Shown here in pieces: positions 32,650 through 44,595 of a DNA stretch of 64,000 nt. The DNA is from Gnetum montanum (lineage: Eukaryota > Streptophyta > Gnetopsida > Gnetales > Gnetaceae). The notes below the pieces were generated by a model, which saw nothing but the letters and a program-made list of their open reading frames with translations, was not told the origin of the DNA and did no database searches. Position 1 is the first letter of the stretch. Every line of letters begins with the position of its first letter. The translations under genes were made by a program, and so were the position numbers. The stretch spans positions 149,009 through 213,008 of the forward strand of contig MNCI01008966.1 in NCBI GenBank assembly GCA_015680685.1. The letters run 5' to 3'.

Positions 32650-33320
32650 TAATGTCATCACACCATTCTTAGGCATCAGCTATGCTTGTTGCATCTATGG
32701 ATGCGATGCTTATTATTTGAGTTATAGGTTCGGTGAAATCCACTATCGAAGTAGGCAAAGTAGAAAACATGTTTGGTGCTATGCTTAAAGCTAAAGTAGC
32801 TAATGCATCAACTATGGCATTCTCATTTCGGGGAATATGTTGGACATCTACAATTGCAAATTGTTTGAGCAAGTGTTTCGACAAATCATAGTAAGGTTGT
32901 AAATGTTGTGCCTTGTAAGCGTTAACCTCTATAACTTAGTTGATGACTAGCTGTGAATCACCTCAAACTGCTATGTTTTGGATTCCTAACTTTTGAGCTA
33001 CTAAGACACCTCTAAGAAGACCTTCATACTCCACCACATTGTTTGTATAAGGAAATGTGAAGTGATATGTGAAGGGTCAGATCTCCCTAGAGGGGAACAT
33101 GATAACGGCAGCAGCACTACTACCTTGTGTGGTTGAAGCACCATCAAAGTGTAAAACTACCTTAAAGTTTGTAGGTACTTGACTTATGCTAATGACATGC
33201 TCATCCAGAAATTTTGAATCAATTGTTGCTTGATCATCTATGGGTGAAGCCGTGAGTTGTGCAATTATTGCTTGACCTTTTGTGGATGCTTGTGCTATGT
33301 AGTGTAGGTCAAATTCCATG
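32650..33320 (-). pseudogene. pol: Second (archaeal-type) RNase H of element E
   Basis: The run 33319-33077 contains VVLHFDGASTTQGSSAAAVI, the first catalytic Asp motif of the extra RNase H found in Tat-lineage elements. The distal HIPRNENAIVDALATLA motif (32830-32780) is the matching C-terminal Asp region. Presence of this domain after the ordinary RNase H is the main reason for the Tat/Ogre assignment. Confidence 0.88.
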
Positions 33321-33349
33321 GTTATGACCTTCCATCGTGCTATTCAACA

Positions 33350-34840
33350 ACTTTCGTACATATTCGTAGTAATTTCCTAAAGTACATTACTTTTGTAGAT
33401 GACATTAACTTGACCGTGGAAAAGATAATGTCTCCATTTTTTGAGTGCAAAGACTAAGGAAAGATAGTTCTTCTCCACATCATTGTATTTCGCCTCATGG
33501 GCCACTAGCGCATGGCTTAAGTAGTAAATAGGGACCTCCAAGCCATTATCTTGTTTTTGGCAAAGCAGAAAAGCAATGGAGATGTGTTTGAGGTTGCAAG
33601 GTAAATATAGAACGGCTTATCTCCTTGTAGAGGATAAACTATCAAAAGTTGAGCCAGCTCCTTTTTTAGGTTGTCAAATGCCTCTTGGCATTGAGCTATC
33701 CACTCAAAGTGGATTCCCTTTTTGAGTAAATGTTGCACTGGCTGCAACTTGTTAGTCAACCTTGCGATAAACCTATGGATGAATTGTAATCTGCCTTATA
33801 ACCCATGTAGCTCCTTAAGGTTTGCTGGTGGTGCTAATTTGGTGATAGCCTTAACCTTATCAGGGTCTACACGTATACCTACTTCTGACACTACAAAGCC
33901 TAGCATGTAACCAATTTTGATGCCAAAGACACACTTTTTGGGATTTAGCCTAAAGTGATGTCTAAGGCAACGTTTGAGGACGTAGTCCAAGTCATCTACA
34001 TGGTCATGAGCTAACTTGGACTTAACTGCTATATCATCAATGTAGTCATTGAGAAAGTCTAATAAATAGTGACCAAAAATTTATGTCATTGCACGTTGAT
34101 AGATTGATCCTATGTTCTTTAGTCCAAAGGGCATCATTGTATAGCAAAATGTCCCTTACGGGGTCATGAAAGTAGTGTTGAGCTGGTGCTCTGGGTTGAT
34201 TCGAATTTGGTTGTACCCTGAGAACCTATAGTATCGATGAGTTGGTCAATACTAGGCAATGGGAAATCATCTTTGATGGTCACCTTATTTAGGTCTTGGA
34301 ATTCTATGCAAGTACATTTACTTATGTTTTTCTTAGGAACAACTATGATGTTTAAAACCTAGTCGACATAAGCAAATGCCCGGATGAAACCAGCTTTGTA
34401 AAGCTTAGTGATTTCATCGCGAATGACCAACACCACCTTAGGCTTGACTTTGTAAGATTTTTGTTTAACTAGTTTTATAACAGGATCAAGGATAATGTTG
34501 TGTTATATTATGTGAGGGTCCAAGCCCGACATGTCCTCGTAAGACCATGCAAATCCCTTGATGTTATCGTTAAGGACCTTAGAGATGCTTTGTTTGATTT
34601 GAGGTTCTAACAAAGAACTAAGTTTCAACGTCTTAGCCTCACCTTTACATGTTACTACAGGGACTTCTATGAGGGGATCCTCAGTTATGTCACATGCTAC
34701 ATTTGTGTCATAAGTGAATGTTTCAAAGTTTAAGACCTTAGTGTTTATGCATCTTGTGGAACCACCGTAAGGTCCAGTCAAGACTAAGGGTGAATGAAGA
34801 CTCTTGTATGCATTCATTTTGCAATCTTGCTTAAGAGATC
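33350..34840 (-). pseudogene. pol: Reverse transcriptase and RNase H of element E, decayed
   Basis: Starts downstream of a strong splice-acceptor-like site. The pre-RT run 34817-34503 ends in the FAWSYEDMSGLDPHI motif. RT palm follows, with catalytic YIDD intact at 34044-34033. The run 33990-33796 has the FRLNPKKCVFGI motif, and 33759-33517 the FEWIAQCQEAFDNLKKEL entry to RNase H. Several stops interrupt it. Confidence 0.9.
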
Positions 34841-34860
34841 CTACAAAAAAATAAGAAAAA
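34841..34860 (-). other. Predicted splice acceptor before RT (element E)
   Basis: On the minus strand a T/C-rich run ends TTTTTTTGTAG|G at 34841, 24 bases before the first ATG of the RT frame. Ogre elements are known to splice out an intron between protease and RT. The matching donor after protease (near 40440) could not be fixed. Confidence 0.5.
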
Positions 34861-35261
34861 TGTCAAGCAGCACTTGTCTTAATAAGGAAAAAATGCATAA
34901 ATAAGGAAGATAATGTCATGAAAATTCACCTAACTGTGCAGTATGTAAAGTAATTTTGGGGCCTCAATTGGCCATAAAATTGCTAGTTTAAGGTTGTAGC
35001 AAACCGTGGTTTATGCGAGAGACATGGGTTTAGGCAAGGCTTAGAAGGTTTTAAATGTGGGGCTAAGCTGGATGTTTATCGGGCAATAAAAAAAATGCAA
35101 ATTTTTTTTAAGTATTTAGGAAGGCTAGAAAATTTGAAAAAAAATTCTAACTCTAGGTGCTACGCTCGTCCCATGTTACGCATGGGACATGGGAAAGTCC
35201 CATGTTACACGTGGAACACAAAACATCCCAGGAGGGTGACATGTCCTTTAACCTGAAAGGG

Positions 35262-35270
35262 TATAAATAG
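35262..35270 (+). promoter_or_regulatory. TATA box of the antisense unit inside element E
   Basis: TATAAATAG in the context AAAGGG-TATAAATAG-GGGTTTCACC, plus strand, opposite to E. Upstream (35160-35215) lie GCTACGCTCG, a motif of E's own U3, and two TCCCATGTTAC repeats with inverted partners. Confidence 0.65.
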
Positions 35271-38200
35271 GGGTTTCACCAGAGTAAACCTATCATTTTC
35301 AAAGTTAGAGCAAATAGTCATTGAGCGTGTAGCATGGCTAAGGCAAAGTAAGATAGAGTGTAGCAACGACAGAGGGAAGCTAGAGCATGACAGAGAGGAA
35401 AGGAGAAAGCAAGAGCATAGCAACCAACCATGACACGTTGAAGCGAGCATTAGCACGTTGGCCTCACTAATGTTGATGAAGGAGAGTGTACATTGAGGCA
35501 CTTTCTCAAGGTGTTCATAGAGAACCATAGGGAGACACTGTCGCCCAAGTAAGGTACTACACCCTACCCTTGTGATTTTGTTTCCCTACTTTTTTCTTTT
35601 GTGTTTTAGGGTTTTTTGGGGTTTTAAGGGTAGCCTACCATGGGTAGGGACCATCACCACCACTGCAACCATCACGAATCACAGCTAGGAAAGGGGGTGT
35701 GCATGGTACATTTTTTGTTTCTCCTTTTGAGTTTTTTTAAAGCTTTGTTGTCACAAGGGTTTGGCATCTCATGCGTGGCATGAAATAAGGGTTTTTTTAG
35801 CGTTCTATGCTTTAGCGCGAAACATGGTTTTTTCTTCACGTCCCACACTAGGTGCGGAGCACAGGTTTTTTCAACGTCCTACATCACGATGCAAGATAAG
35901 GATTTTTTTCATCCTGTGCTGTAACACAAGATAAGGTTCAGCCAAGGTGGCTCAGGGGCAATGATAGAGCATCACAGTCCAAGTAGGATTACTATGAGGG
36001 TCATGGCTATCATGCCAAGATGTGTCCTTGAGAGCGTAATGAAAAGTTAGAAAAATTTTGGTTTCCTAGCATTATGTTTCACAGGCAATGCATTGGACAA
36101 TTAGTTGTTACACTCTACAGGAAGCATAGCCAGCACTTAGAAAAATTTTCCAATTGTTACACTCTGTGGAGAGTGTAACCAACACTTAGAAAAATTTTTG
36201 AAGTTCAAGAGGTTACATTCTACGGGGAGTGTAACTAATAGTTAGAATTTTTTTTTGATATTTTCAAAATTGTAATGCTTGTAAATATGTAACGTAAGTG
36301 TTAGTGCTATGCCCTGTTGGAAACTAGGCATGTTAGATAGGTATGTCGATGTTCCTTTCTTATGGGGCCTAGTGGAAAGTTAATAATGTTGAGTGTAATT
36401 TTTTATGAATTTTTTTATTTTATTCAATGCTAACATTTTCCTTTTGTTGCTATTGTGGCATTACAAGGTGTTGTTGAAACTTGTCCTCATCATAGTTGAA
36501 CTGGTGGGCATTTTATGCTACATGAGTGAACCTTTACCAAACATGCCTGCACCAGACACACATGTGGGATACTTCGTGGTATGGTTTAGGTCAGGTGCAC
36601 AAGAATTCATGTAATTTTTACTTTGCCACTTCAGTGTGATGATTTGGTCACATTTGTTAACCAAAGCAGCAGACATCACAACAGAGACACTATTGCTTGA
36701 GGAAAACCGAGGCATTCTAAGGTTTATGTCTGATGAGCCTACTGGAAATGAAGAAGTAGGGAGCTTGGGCCAGTGCCAGAAAGGCCTTAGGCTTTTATCT
36801 AGGATCTAGGAAATGCTTGAGTTCCAATGCTATAATAAGAATAACACTATGTTCATCACCCAACACATACACACTATTTTCCAGAATCCACCTAGGATGG
36901 TATATTGTGTAGGAGGGTGAGTTACGTTTTGATTTCTTGTATTGCTTATTAGGCTATGACTTAATATGCTAACTACTCATGTACATTGCTAGGTTTTTTG
37001 TTGATGTAGATGGCCTCCATGATGAAGAGGGGGCATTAAAAATAACCCAAACTACCCTATAGAAATTCTCATCTTTTGAGAATGTTCAAGCAGCAATGAT
37101 TGGAAAAATTGGATAGACTTAACAGAATACCCTCACAGGTTTTCCAAATCTTACGGGAGGTGTCGGACTCTCGACTGGTTAAACATTGAGTGGGCAACTG
37201 GTACACTAAGTGTGGAGGAAGTTTTAGTCCCACTATCACAATTCCACACACCATTTGTGCCAAATAAGTTGTAGGTCATTTATTTTCATGCACTTTTAGC
37301 CTTTTTTTTCATAATGTTGCTGATTGTACCTTTGCTTATTACAACTACAACTAAGTCAAGAGAGGTCACAGTGGTTGCTATAGGTCACACTGAGGCCACT
37401 CTTATCTCTAAATATAGTGAGGTTGAGAGTTTACAGCGCTAGTTATGCTATGAGGCCTCAGTAGAAGTAGCAAGGAATCTTCAGTAGGCTAGGATCATGG
37501 ACCTCTTCTTGGCTATTAACTCAAGCATCCTAGTGGCTGAAATGATTGCCCTAATTAACTCCTTCACCGAGAGTGCCAATCGCTTTTGCACACAAGTCCG
37601 TAATGTGTGGATGATCTTTGAAATTATAGATGAATTCTTTACAATCCTCTTTGACATCCCCTCTTAGGGTCTACCGATGGTACAAAAGACTGACAAGGAC
37701 CTAGACCATAGAGGGGACGTTGAGGAATGGTTAGGCACTCACAAGGGCTATAAAGGTATACTAATGAAGGAGGTGAAAGTACCCATGATCCACCACCTCT
37801 ACCCAGTCTTTCGAGCTCATGCATTTCCAAAGCTGCTTTCCCAAGGAAAGATTCTTGGGGTTGAGTAAGCTTGAGTCATGAGAGACATGATAGAGGAGGG
37901 GGCATAGCACAACTAGGCTAATTACCTTATCAGCGGCATATGTGCTAAAATCATCAGGCTACACTAGAACCTCCAAGCGCGATCGCATGTGCATTTTGCT
38001 GTTTTTGTAGCATGCCTATGAACATTTGTAGAACTTTTGGTGGTTTGTGAGAATGGGAAATGGATAGTGCAAGATCACACTTAGATCTCTAGGCTATGAA
38101 TCTGCCACTTATTCTACACCACGTGGTCGTAGGACCCTCCGAAGGCAATTAGCGAGTCGTTCCTGGTAACAACTAAAGGCCATGTGGGGAAATCCTAGCA

Positions 38201-38929
38201 CACATGTGATAGTGCTAGGGAGGCTTCACCAACCAACATTGGAAACACAGCAAGAGGAGCACGACTCATTGTCAAGACAATGAGGTCATCAAAAATAAAG
38301 ATTAAAAAGCCTCGCCCTACAGAGGAGCCTGCGCGTGAAGTGGAGGAGGGTGGAAAGAAACTACAATTTAAACTCTGTGATGTGTGCTCAGAAATTTCAA
38401 GTATGCATTATTTAATATTGTTGTAATGTGTTGTGCTATCTTATATTCATTATTGGACACCCTAAATCAAACTTGTGTAACACAAGCAAGAGGATCCCTA
38501 CAGTAGTATCTGAGCCTATGGAGGATGATGTCCCTCAACTTGAGGGCCAACCGATAAATGAAGATGAATGGGAACTCAAGACAACTCAAGGAAGAAGGGT
38601 TGCAATTCGAAGAGGATGAGTTTGAGCATTTCTTTGACAGCGTGCAGATGGGCGATCCCCCCACTCTTACACTTGAGGGCTTGTTGGGTAGGAGCTTTGC
38701 ACTGCCAACTTTGTTGCTTTTTTTAGGTTTTTATCTCTCCTTGGCTATTGGTTGCTTAATGATCACAAAGTGTGTCATGTTGTCATAGTCAATGCTTTTG
38801 CTGATCATCCAACATCAACATCCACCTTCCATACATAACCGTGGATGGAGACCCCAGATAAGTTTGCCCTCATGCAAGGTGTGGTGGATGATATGATAGT
38901 TCGCATCAAACGGACAAGCCCTGAGATTG

Positions 38930-39019
38930 GTATGTTTATCTTATTATTATTATTATTATTTTACTAATTTCATTTTTCTTTTTGTAACTAACATTATTTT
39001 TCCTATTATGGAATGATAG
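38930..39019 (+). other. Predicted intron in the antisense unit
   Basis: Donor TTG|GTATGT at 38930, T-rich interior with (TTA)n, acceptor GATAG| at 39019. The plus-strand coding frame continues across it. On the minus strand this would not be spliced, so the intron can survive retrotransposition. Confidence 0.7.
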
Positions 39020-39840
39020 GCTTGTAACTTAAATGGGACCTGAACAAAGTATTCTAGGTTGATGTCGTACCTGAGTTTCCTCCCAAAGTGGAGCAAGTGC
39101 CTCATCACGTGTATGATGAGGCAAGCAAGTGCATGCTATACTCCGCAAGAGCATTGTGGGAGTGCAAATGTGTAAATGAGCACCTATTGAGATGGGTGCA
39201 GGAGCTTTAAGAAAATAAGGTAAACCAGGAGGCAAGATTGGAGGACCTACAGTCATGCTATGACTTTGTAGCAGTACGTGACAAGCTAGATGGCAATAGG
39301 TGCATGACCGAAATCAATTACGCCAAGTATTAGTCGGTTGTCTAGGGCAAGAATGAGGCTACCTATGAGGTTATTGAGCAAAAATTGTAGATGGACCTCT
39401 TAGTGAGGAAAAATCAAGACTAGAAGGACTATAGCGTGAAAGTGTATAAGTGGGAACAAATGCAAAAGAATCACAAACACCACTACAAGCAAGAGCATGA
39501 AGCATACTACAAGAAGTACATAGATGAGTTTGTGGAGCATTGATGCCAAGAGATATTTCTTGATGCAATTGGTGCTACACAGGCTTACAAACTATTCATG
39601 AGCAATGTAGTCGTGAGTGAGTCTCCAAAAATAAAAATCACTATACCTTTCAGAGAGGTGATTTCTGCAACACTTTTGTTAGGGCCACCCTCATGGATGG
39701 CCATAGAAAAAGGGAAAACCCTCATGGGCATTGACCTAGGTGAGGAGGACTAGACACGATTATTGGAGGATGAAATCCTCTAATGCCTAGAGGCTGGCCT
39801 TGATAGGATGCCCCTAAACATGGATGTGGGTCCTTCTCAA

Positions 39841-39937
39841 GTTGGTTTAGTTTGTAGTATTTTTATTTACTTTATTATAATTTTTCATGTCACTTCATTT
39901 GTTAACTAATTTATTATTTTATTTTTATTTGATCTAG
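39841..39937 (+). other. Predicted last intron of the antisense unit
   Basis: Very T-rich. Acceptor TTGATCTAG| at 39937. The donor is either GTTGGT at 39841, which keeps the frame, or GTAGTA at 39854. The final exon reads VPGDGTGPSKVAN, six Glu, Thr, stop. Confidence 0.6.
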
Positions 39938-40000
39938 GTCCCAGGTGATGGCACAGGACCTAGCAAAGTAGCGAATGAAGAGGAAGAAGAAGAGACCTAG

Positions 40001-40437
40001 CCCCCATTACACACTACAGGTTGGAATTCTTAAAATGTTGCTCTGCTATAGGGTAACTTTGTGCTTTTTGGATATTTCACGTTTTGGATGTAATTTTGAA
40101 CTATGTATCTTATTGATAATTCAATGAAAATGTTACAATTATTCGCTTGTCATTTTGTAGTATCTTATGTAATGTAATTTTGACTTATGATTTGATTGAT
40201 TCCATTAGGCCCCTTATGGGCCCCATGCTAGTTTAAGTCCATGGTGGAAGGGCTATCATTAGTTTAAGGCCATTTCGGGCCATCACTTAAAAGGAAGTTG
40301 GTTGCCAGTCTTAAGCCTTGGCAGGCCATGCGATAGTTTAAGGCCTTTTCGAGCCTCATGGTAATTTAAGGCCTTTTTGGACCTTTTTTTTGAGAATAAG
40401 GCTAAACGAAATCACATGAACTAAAGAAATGGTGTAA
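40001..40437. other. End region of the antisense unit, with dispersed repeats
   Basis: Plus-strand AATGAAAATG and TTGTA-type elements (40120-40175) could direct polyadenylation of the antisense unit. 40220-40385 contains four or five TAGTTTAAGGCC-type copies related to the 3'-UTR tandem repeat. Confidence 0.45.
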
Positions 40438-41112
40438 CTAATGCAAGATGAAAACAATAATGTAATTGTAATTGTACAAGCAAATGGCAAAGGGCAAATT
40501 AAACATGCAAGCAAGCGAGTTAGGTGGCACGTAAGTCCTAGGAGGCATAAGACGATATTCCCCTAGGCCTTTATCTGTTGTAGAGAAATAAAATTCCACC
40601 TGAAGAGCTCCCTCAAGGAGGTCACTTGCCTCACTTGCTTGTTTAAAATAAGCTGAACAACATTGACTTTCATTATGCATAGGTGGTGCATCTTTAGAGA
40701 ATTCTACCTCCGACCCTTATTCTGTATCTACATTGTTGATGGTCGGAGGGGCTACATTGTCATTGAAGATCACCACCTCCCCATCCTCGTAGGGCAAGTG
40801 GATCTCTTGGTGGATAGGTGAAGAAATGGCTTGTAGCTGGGCTAGCTAGGACCTCCCTAAGATTAGGTTGAATCTAGACATTTCTTCAACCACAATGAAT
40901 TCAGAATTAGTAGAAAATTTCTCCCCTACCACGAAATTTATTATGACTATCTCTTTAACGATCACATGTGCTTCATTAAAGGATTTCAGGCATGTTGTTG
41001 TTGTTGGCCTAATCTGGTCAACCAAGCTGAGTTTGTCGATGATGAGGAATGGGATGACATTGGTTGTTGCCCTGTCATCAATGTGCACCTTGCAAATTTT
41101 TTTATTGACCAT
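40438..41112 (-). pseudogene. pol: Aspartic protease region of element E
   Basis: The run 41112-40846 has KVHIDDRATTNVIPFLI, which corresponds to the D(S/T)GAS active site with Ser-Gly changed to Asp-Arg, and ends with the NLILGRS motif (ILGRP type). The run 40680-40438 continues with a PPRTYVPPNSLA stretch. Processing activity is lost. Confidence 0.78.
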
Positions 41113-44100
41113 GGGTGCAGTGGTTACCTAACTCTTTTTAGGGTTAGCTTTGATTACCTCATCATGAAATGTCAAGGGTGTGGACCTTGACCTTTGAGTT
41201 GTGGATGGAAGCATTATGGCATGAATGGCCTTTTCATTTGTTGGAATATCTTTCTTAACAGGAATAGATGCCAACATGCAGACCAATGCTTCATAATGAG
41301 AAAAAGAGGTCATAATCAAGTTGTATAGGCTCAAATTTGTGTTTTTTTTTGTTTTAGAGCATGTTTAACTTGTGCCATCTCATCTAAAAAATATTTTCCA
41401 CCATCTATTTTTTTGATGGTCTTTACCTCCTCCATGCATCCTACGAGATGGATCTCCTGCGGTGGAAATTTGGCTTTTGGTTGTGTGGTGGGCCTTTGAG
41501 CCTCAACGCTTGTCTATTGACTATTTGTGTTTATGTTGGTGGCCTAAGACGATGAGGCCATGGGAATGGCTGACAAGGGGTTGGGCTTAGGAGAACCTAG
41601 CTCCATGCACTCCCTAGTCATCTTGTCAGCTAGATGCTCATCACGTCTCTTTGGGTGGACAGGTTATGACACAGTTCCCACCACTAGACCCTAGGCAGGT
41701 GGGGCGTTTGCATGTTTTGGCACCCTAATAACAAAAGGTGCTTGGGTTGTCATTGCCGCAATGTGCTGTAGGGCCCTAACCAAAAGGGTGTCATGGGTGC
41801 CTGAGGTGACGCTTTAATGACAAAGGGGGACTATGGTCTAGTCGACGTTGAGGCCCCAGTGTCATCAAATGGCACACGAACCACAAATGGTTCATGTGCC
41901 AATTCTGCATAATCATGTAACCTACACTATTGGCATTGAGTGGATCCTTATAAACCTTCATGGATTGGTTTTCTGGTCGTACAAGACTACTTTGATCAAG
42001 GACTAGTGCCTTGATCAATCATGTGTTGAATGCCATCTTTCAATGTCAAGTAGTAGTCCATGTCATGGCCATGCAATTGGTGATAATTGCAGAACTGGTC
42101 CAATCTAAAGTTTTTAGGAACCAAAGGCTCATTTGGCACAACTACAAAAGGGTTTTTGAGGACCTCACAATACCTCTCATGGTGTTTCCATGCATCCTCT
42201 GACATTTGTTTGTGCTAGATGTTCCCAGAACTAAGCAACTAGTCTAAGAGATTTGATAACTTGATGGGTAAGGGGGTGTACTTTAAGTGATCCTTATGCT
42301 CAACATTTGGCCTTTGCGTAGCTTGCGCTATAGCCATCAATGATGTGGGTTGGTTGGTTCTCGCGATGCTAGAACTTGATGCCTTGTTGTTATTGGCTAG
42401 GGCCTTAGGTACCTTGGCCGATGGCTTAGTGTTGTTGGATTTCGCCTCATCAACCATAGCTGCAATAGGTTTTGTGGCCTTCCCTTTTTCTTTGTCCTTT
42501 TTTTTATGTGAATTTTTGTAGGCCACATAGGCTAGGTCCTTATTGGCTTCCACTGCATCTTGTATGCTCTTAATTTCAGCAAAAGCTTGGCTAAGAAAGT
42601 GCTAGGCTAAGTAGTATAGTTTTGACTTAATAAAGTCATTTACTACACCCTTGAAGATAGCCAACAGGTGAGTTTCGGCTATTGGCTCATGAATTTCATT
42701 GAGGGAAGCACTCCAACATTGTATAAATTTTCTCACTGGCTCTAACACCCCTTACTTGATGTTCATCAGTTGGTCTAAGGTAGCTTCAGGCTTCAAGTTG
42801 TACTTGAAGCAAATGATAAATTGGCTCAACAACTTTTCTAAAGTCGAAATGGAAGCTCTAGGGAGTGCACAGTACCAATCCAGAGCTTTGCCTATTAGGG
42901 ACATGGCAAAGAAATGAATGGTTGCGTGTGGCCACACTTGTAAAAGTAGGCACTTAGAACAAAAAGTTGTCAGGTGAGCGTTGGGGTTACCTTCATCGTT
43001 GTATTTCATGAATTGGGGGAGTTAACTCTTAGGAGGTAGCGTTAGCGAAGGGACCGCAGGATTGATGGGATCATCTTGATAGAAGTCCATCACATGGACT
43101 ATTTTCAAGTTGGCTTCTTTAAGTCACCTAACCTCCTCTATGAGAGTTTGGATGAGTTGGAATGCTTGGTCCAAACTCAGAGATGTCATCGAGGGTTGCG
43201 TCGACTATGCTATTGGTGGTACTATCAAAGCAATCCACAACCCTATTTTGGGTTATGCCACCATGTGTGATGCTTGTTGAGTCTATTGTGGAATATATTA
43301 TGGCATGTGTGATAGCTGTACTATGAGTGCAAAGGTGATGGCCCACCACATAGTTGAGGCTTGGGTTGTTGTTGGTGATGGAACTGAGATGGCTAGGATA
43401 AAGGGCATGTGACCTATCTATGACTGAGATATGGGCATCGTGTGCACAAATGGTAGTGTTGGCATGACAGATGCCAATAGGGAAGGCTATACAGACTATG
43501 AGGAGATAACAAAGAGAAAAGAGGTGGAGGGTCTTGCACTTTGTTGTGCATGCAGGACTTAGTGGCTAGCTACCAAGGGTAGGGACTTAGGTTGCGAAAG
43601 TGTCATAGTTGCCTCAAAGAAGGCAGAGGAATGTGATTGGTGCAACATAAAAGTGGAGGTAGGTTGTTGGATAGAGGCATAGAATGGGACATCACTGTCT
43701 GAATGGGACTCAAACTCCTCCTGCCCATCTTACAGGGGCTCATCATAGTTTGATATTACATCTTGTTCTTTTAGTCTACTCACCTTAATGAGTTGGTCTA
43801 GGATCCACTTAAAGTTATCGATGAGTGGGATGACCACGTCAGGGGTGGGAAAAAATTCCTTCTCATTTCAATGAATGATTTTGAAACTGCCTTTCACTTC
43901 TAGTTCTTAGCGATCTAATAACAGGCTTGCCTAAAGCTTTGCATAGAGGAAATTATATCATTCATCATCCAATGCCCTGTGTTCAGGCGATTGATGATGC
44001 AATCTAAGAGATTGCCGTTGTGGTCATACAGGGCTAAGTGGTTGCTCAACATCCCCTACCTATTGAATGGGATGAGTCACCTCCATGCTTTGGGTAGAGG

Positions 44101-44122
44101 TTGAGGTGTTGACGAGATTCAT
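41113..44122 (-). pseudogene. gag: gag of element E, decayed
   Basis: Start at ATG 44122-44120, about 470 bases after the LTR. A long N-terminal region with stops comes first. The Retrotrans_gag domain is at 43009-42752, with YNDEGNPNAHLTTFCSK, SLIGKALDWYCALP and SISTLEKLLSQFI. A Lys/Ala/Asn-rich linker follows (42553-42239), then a single zinc knuckle FCNYHQLHGHDMDYY (42150-42090) whose last Cys is Tyr. Similar to Tat/Ogre gag and unlike the gag of the other six elements. Confidence 0.88.
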
Positions 44123-44595
44123 GTTGCTGTGTAGAAAAAATGTAAGAAAAGAGGGTGGGGAAAAAACATTGAAGTGCATAAAACATTAAAAGAAAATAGC
44201 TAAGTATGAAAACTGTGAAAATAGGCCAAAAATGACTAACTTTGGAAATGATGTGAAAAAATGACTATCTTTGACATTACACTCATTATGCTCTGAGGGA
44301 TTGCTACACTCTAGAGGGTTGTCATGCTCTCAAGAACACTTAGAGCTTGACACGATGAACATAGTTGGGCTTTTCATCCTACGAGGTTCTAGGGGAACCA
44401 ACAACTAGGACCAATCTACACCAATTGAAATGCAGACAACTCCTGCACTAGCCTATGATCCAACTACTACTGTGGTAGGTTCACAAGGGTGTTACATCTA
44501 CACTAGCTTACTGCTAGTAACGGGGGTGTAGAAAGCATATGGGACTACCCTTGAACATAGAAGGAATGGGAGGCACTCCTTCTAGCACCAAAAAC
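44123..44595 (-). other. 5' leader of element E with candidate PBS
   Basis: On the minus strand TGGTGCTAGAAGGAGTGCC begins five bases after the LTR end. It starts TGG as a PBS should, but I could not assign a tRNA. The remainder holds GCTACACTCTAGAGG-type copies of the LTR motif (44285-44340) and no gene. Confidence 0.55.

Larger units (their letters stand above)
35262..40000 (+). pseudogene. Antisense, intron-containing gene-like unit in element E
   Basis: A plus-strand unit between protease and RT of the minus-strand E. A TATA box at 35262 is followed by a leader. Open pieces then include 37677-37868 (with the preceding FEIIDEFFTILFDIP stretch near 37620-37665), a 38281-38399 exon ending before GTATGC, 38428-38680, 38872-38929, and a long decayed coiled coil (39020-39840) rich in Lys/Glu/Tyr. 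The terminal exon begins at 39938 and ends in six Glu and a Thr before TAG (39998-40000). The intron 38930-39019 is textbook. FTILFDIP resembles SLFDIP of ORF2 in A and B, so this may be a distant relative. No known domain was recognised. Confidence 0.6.
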
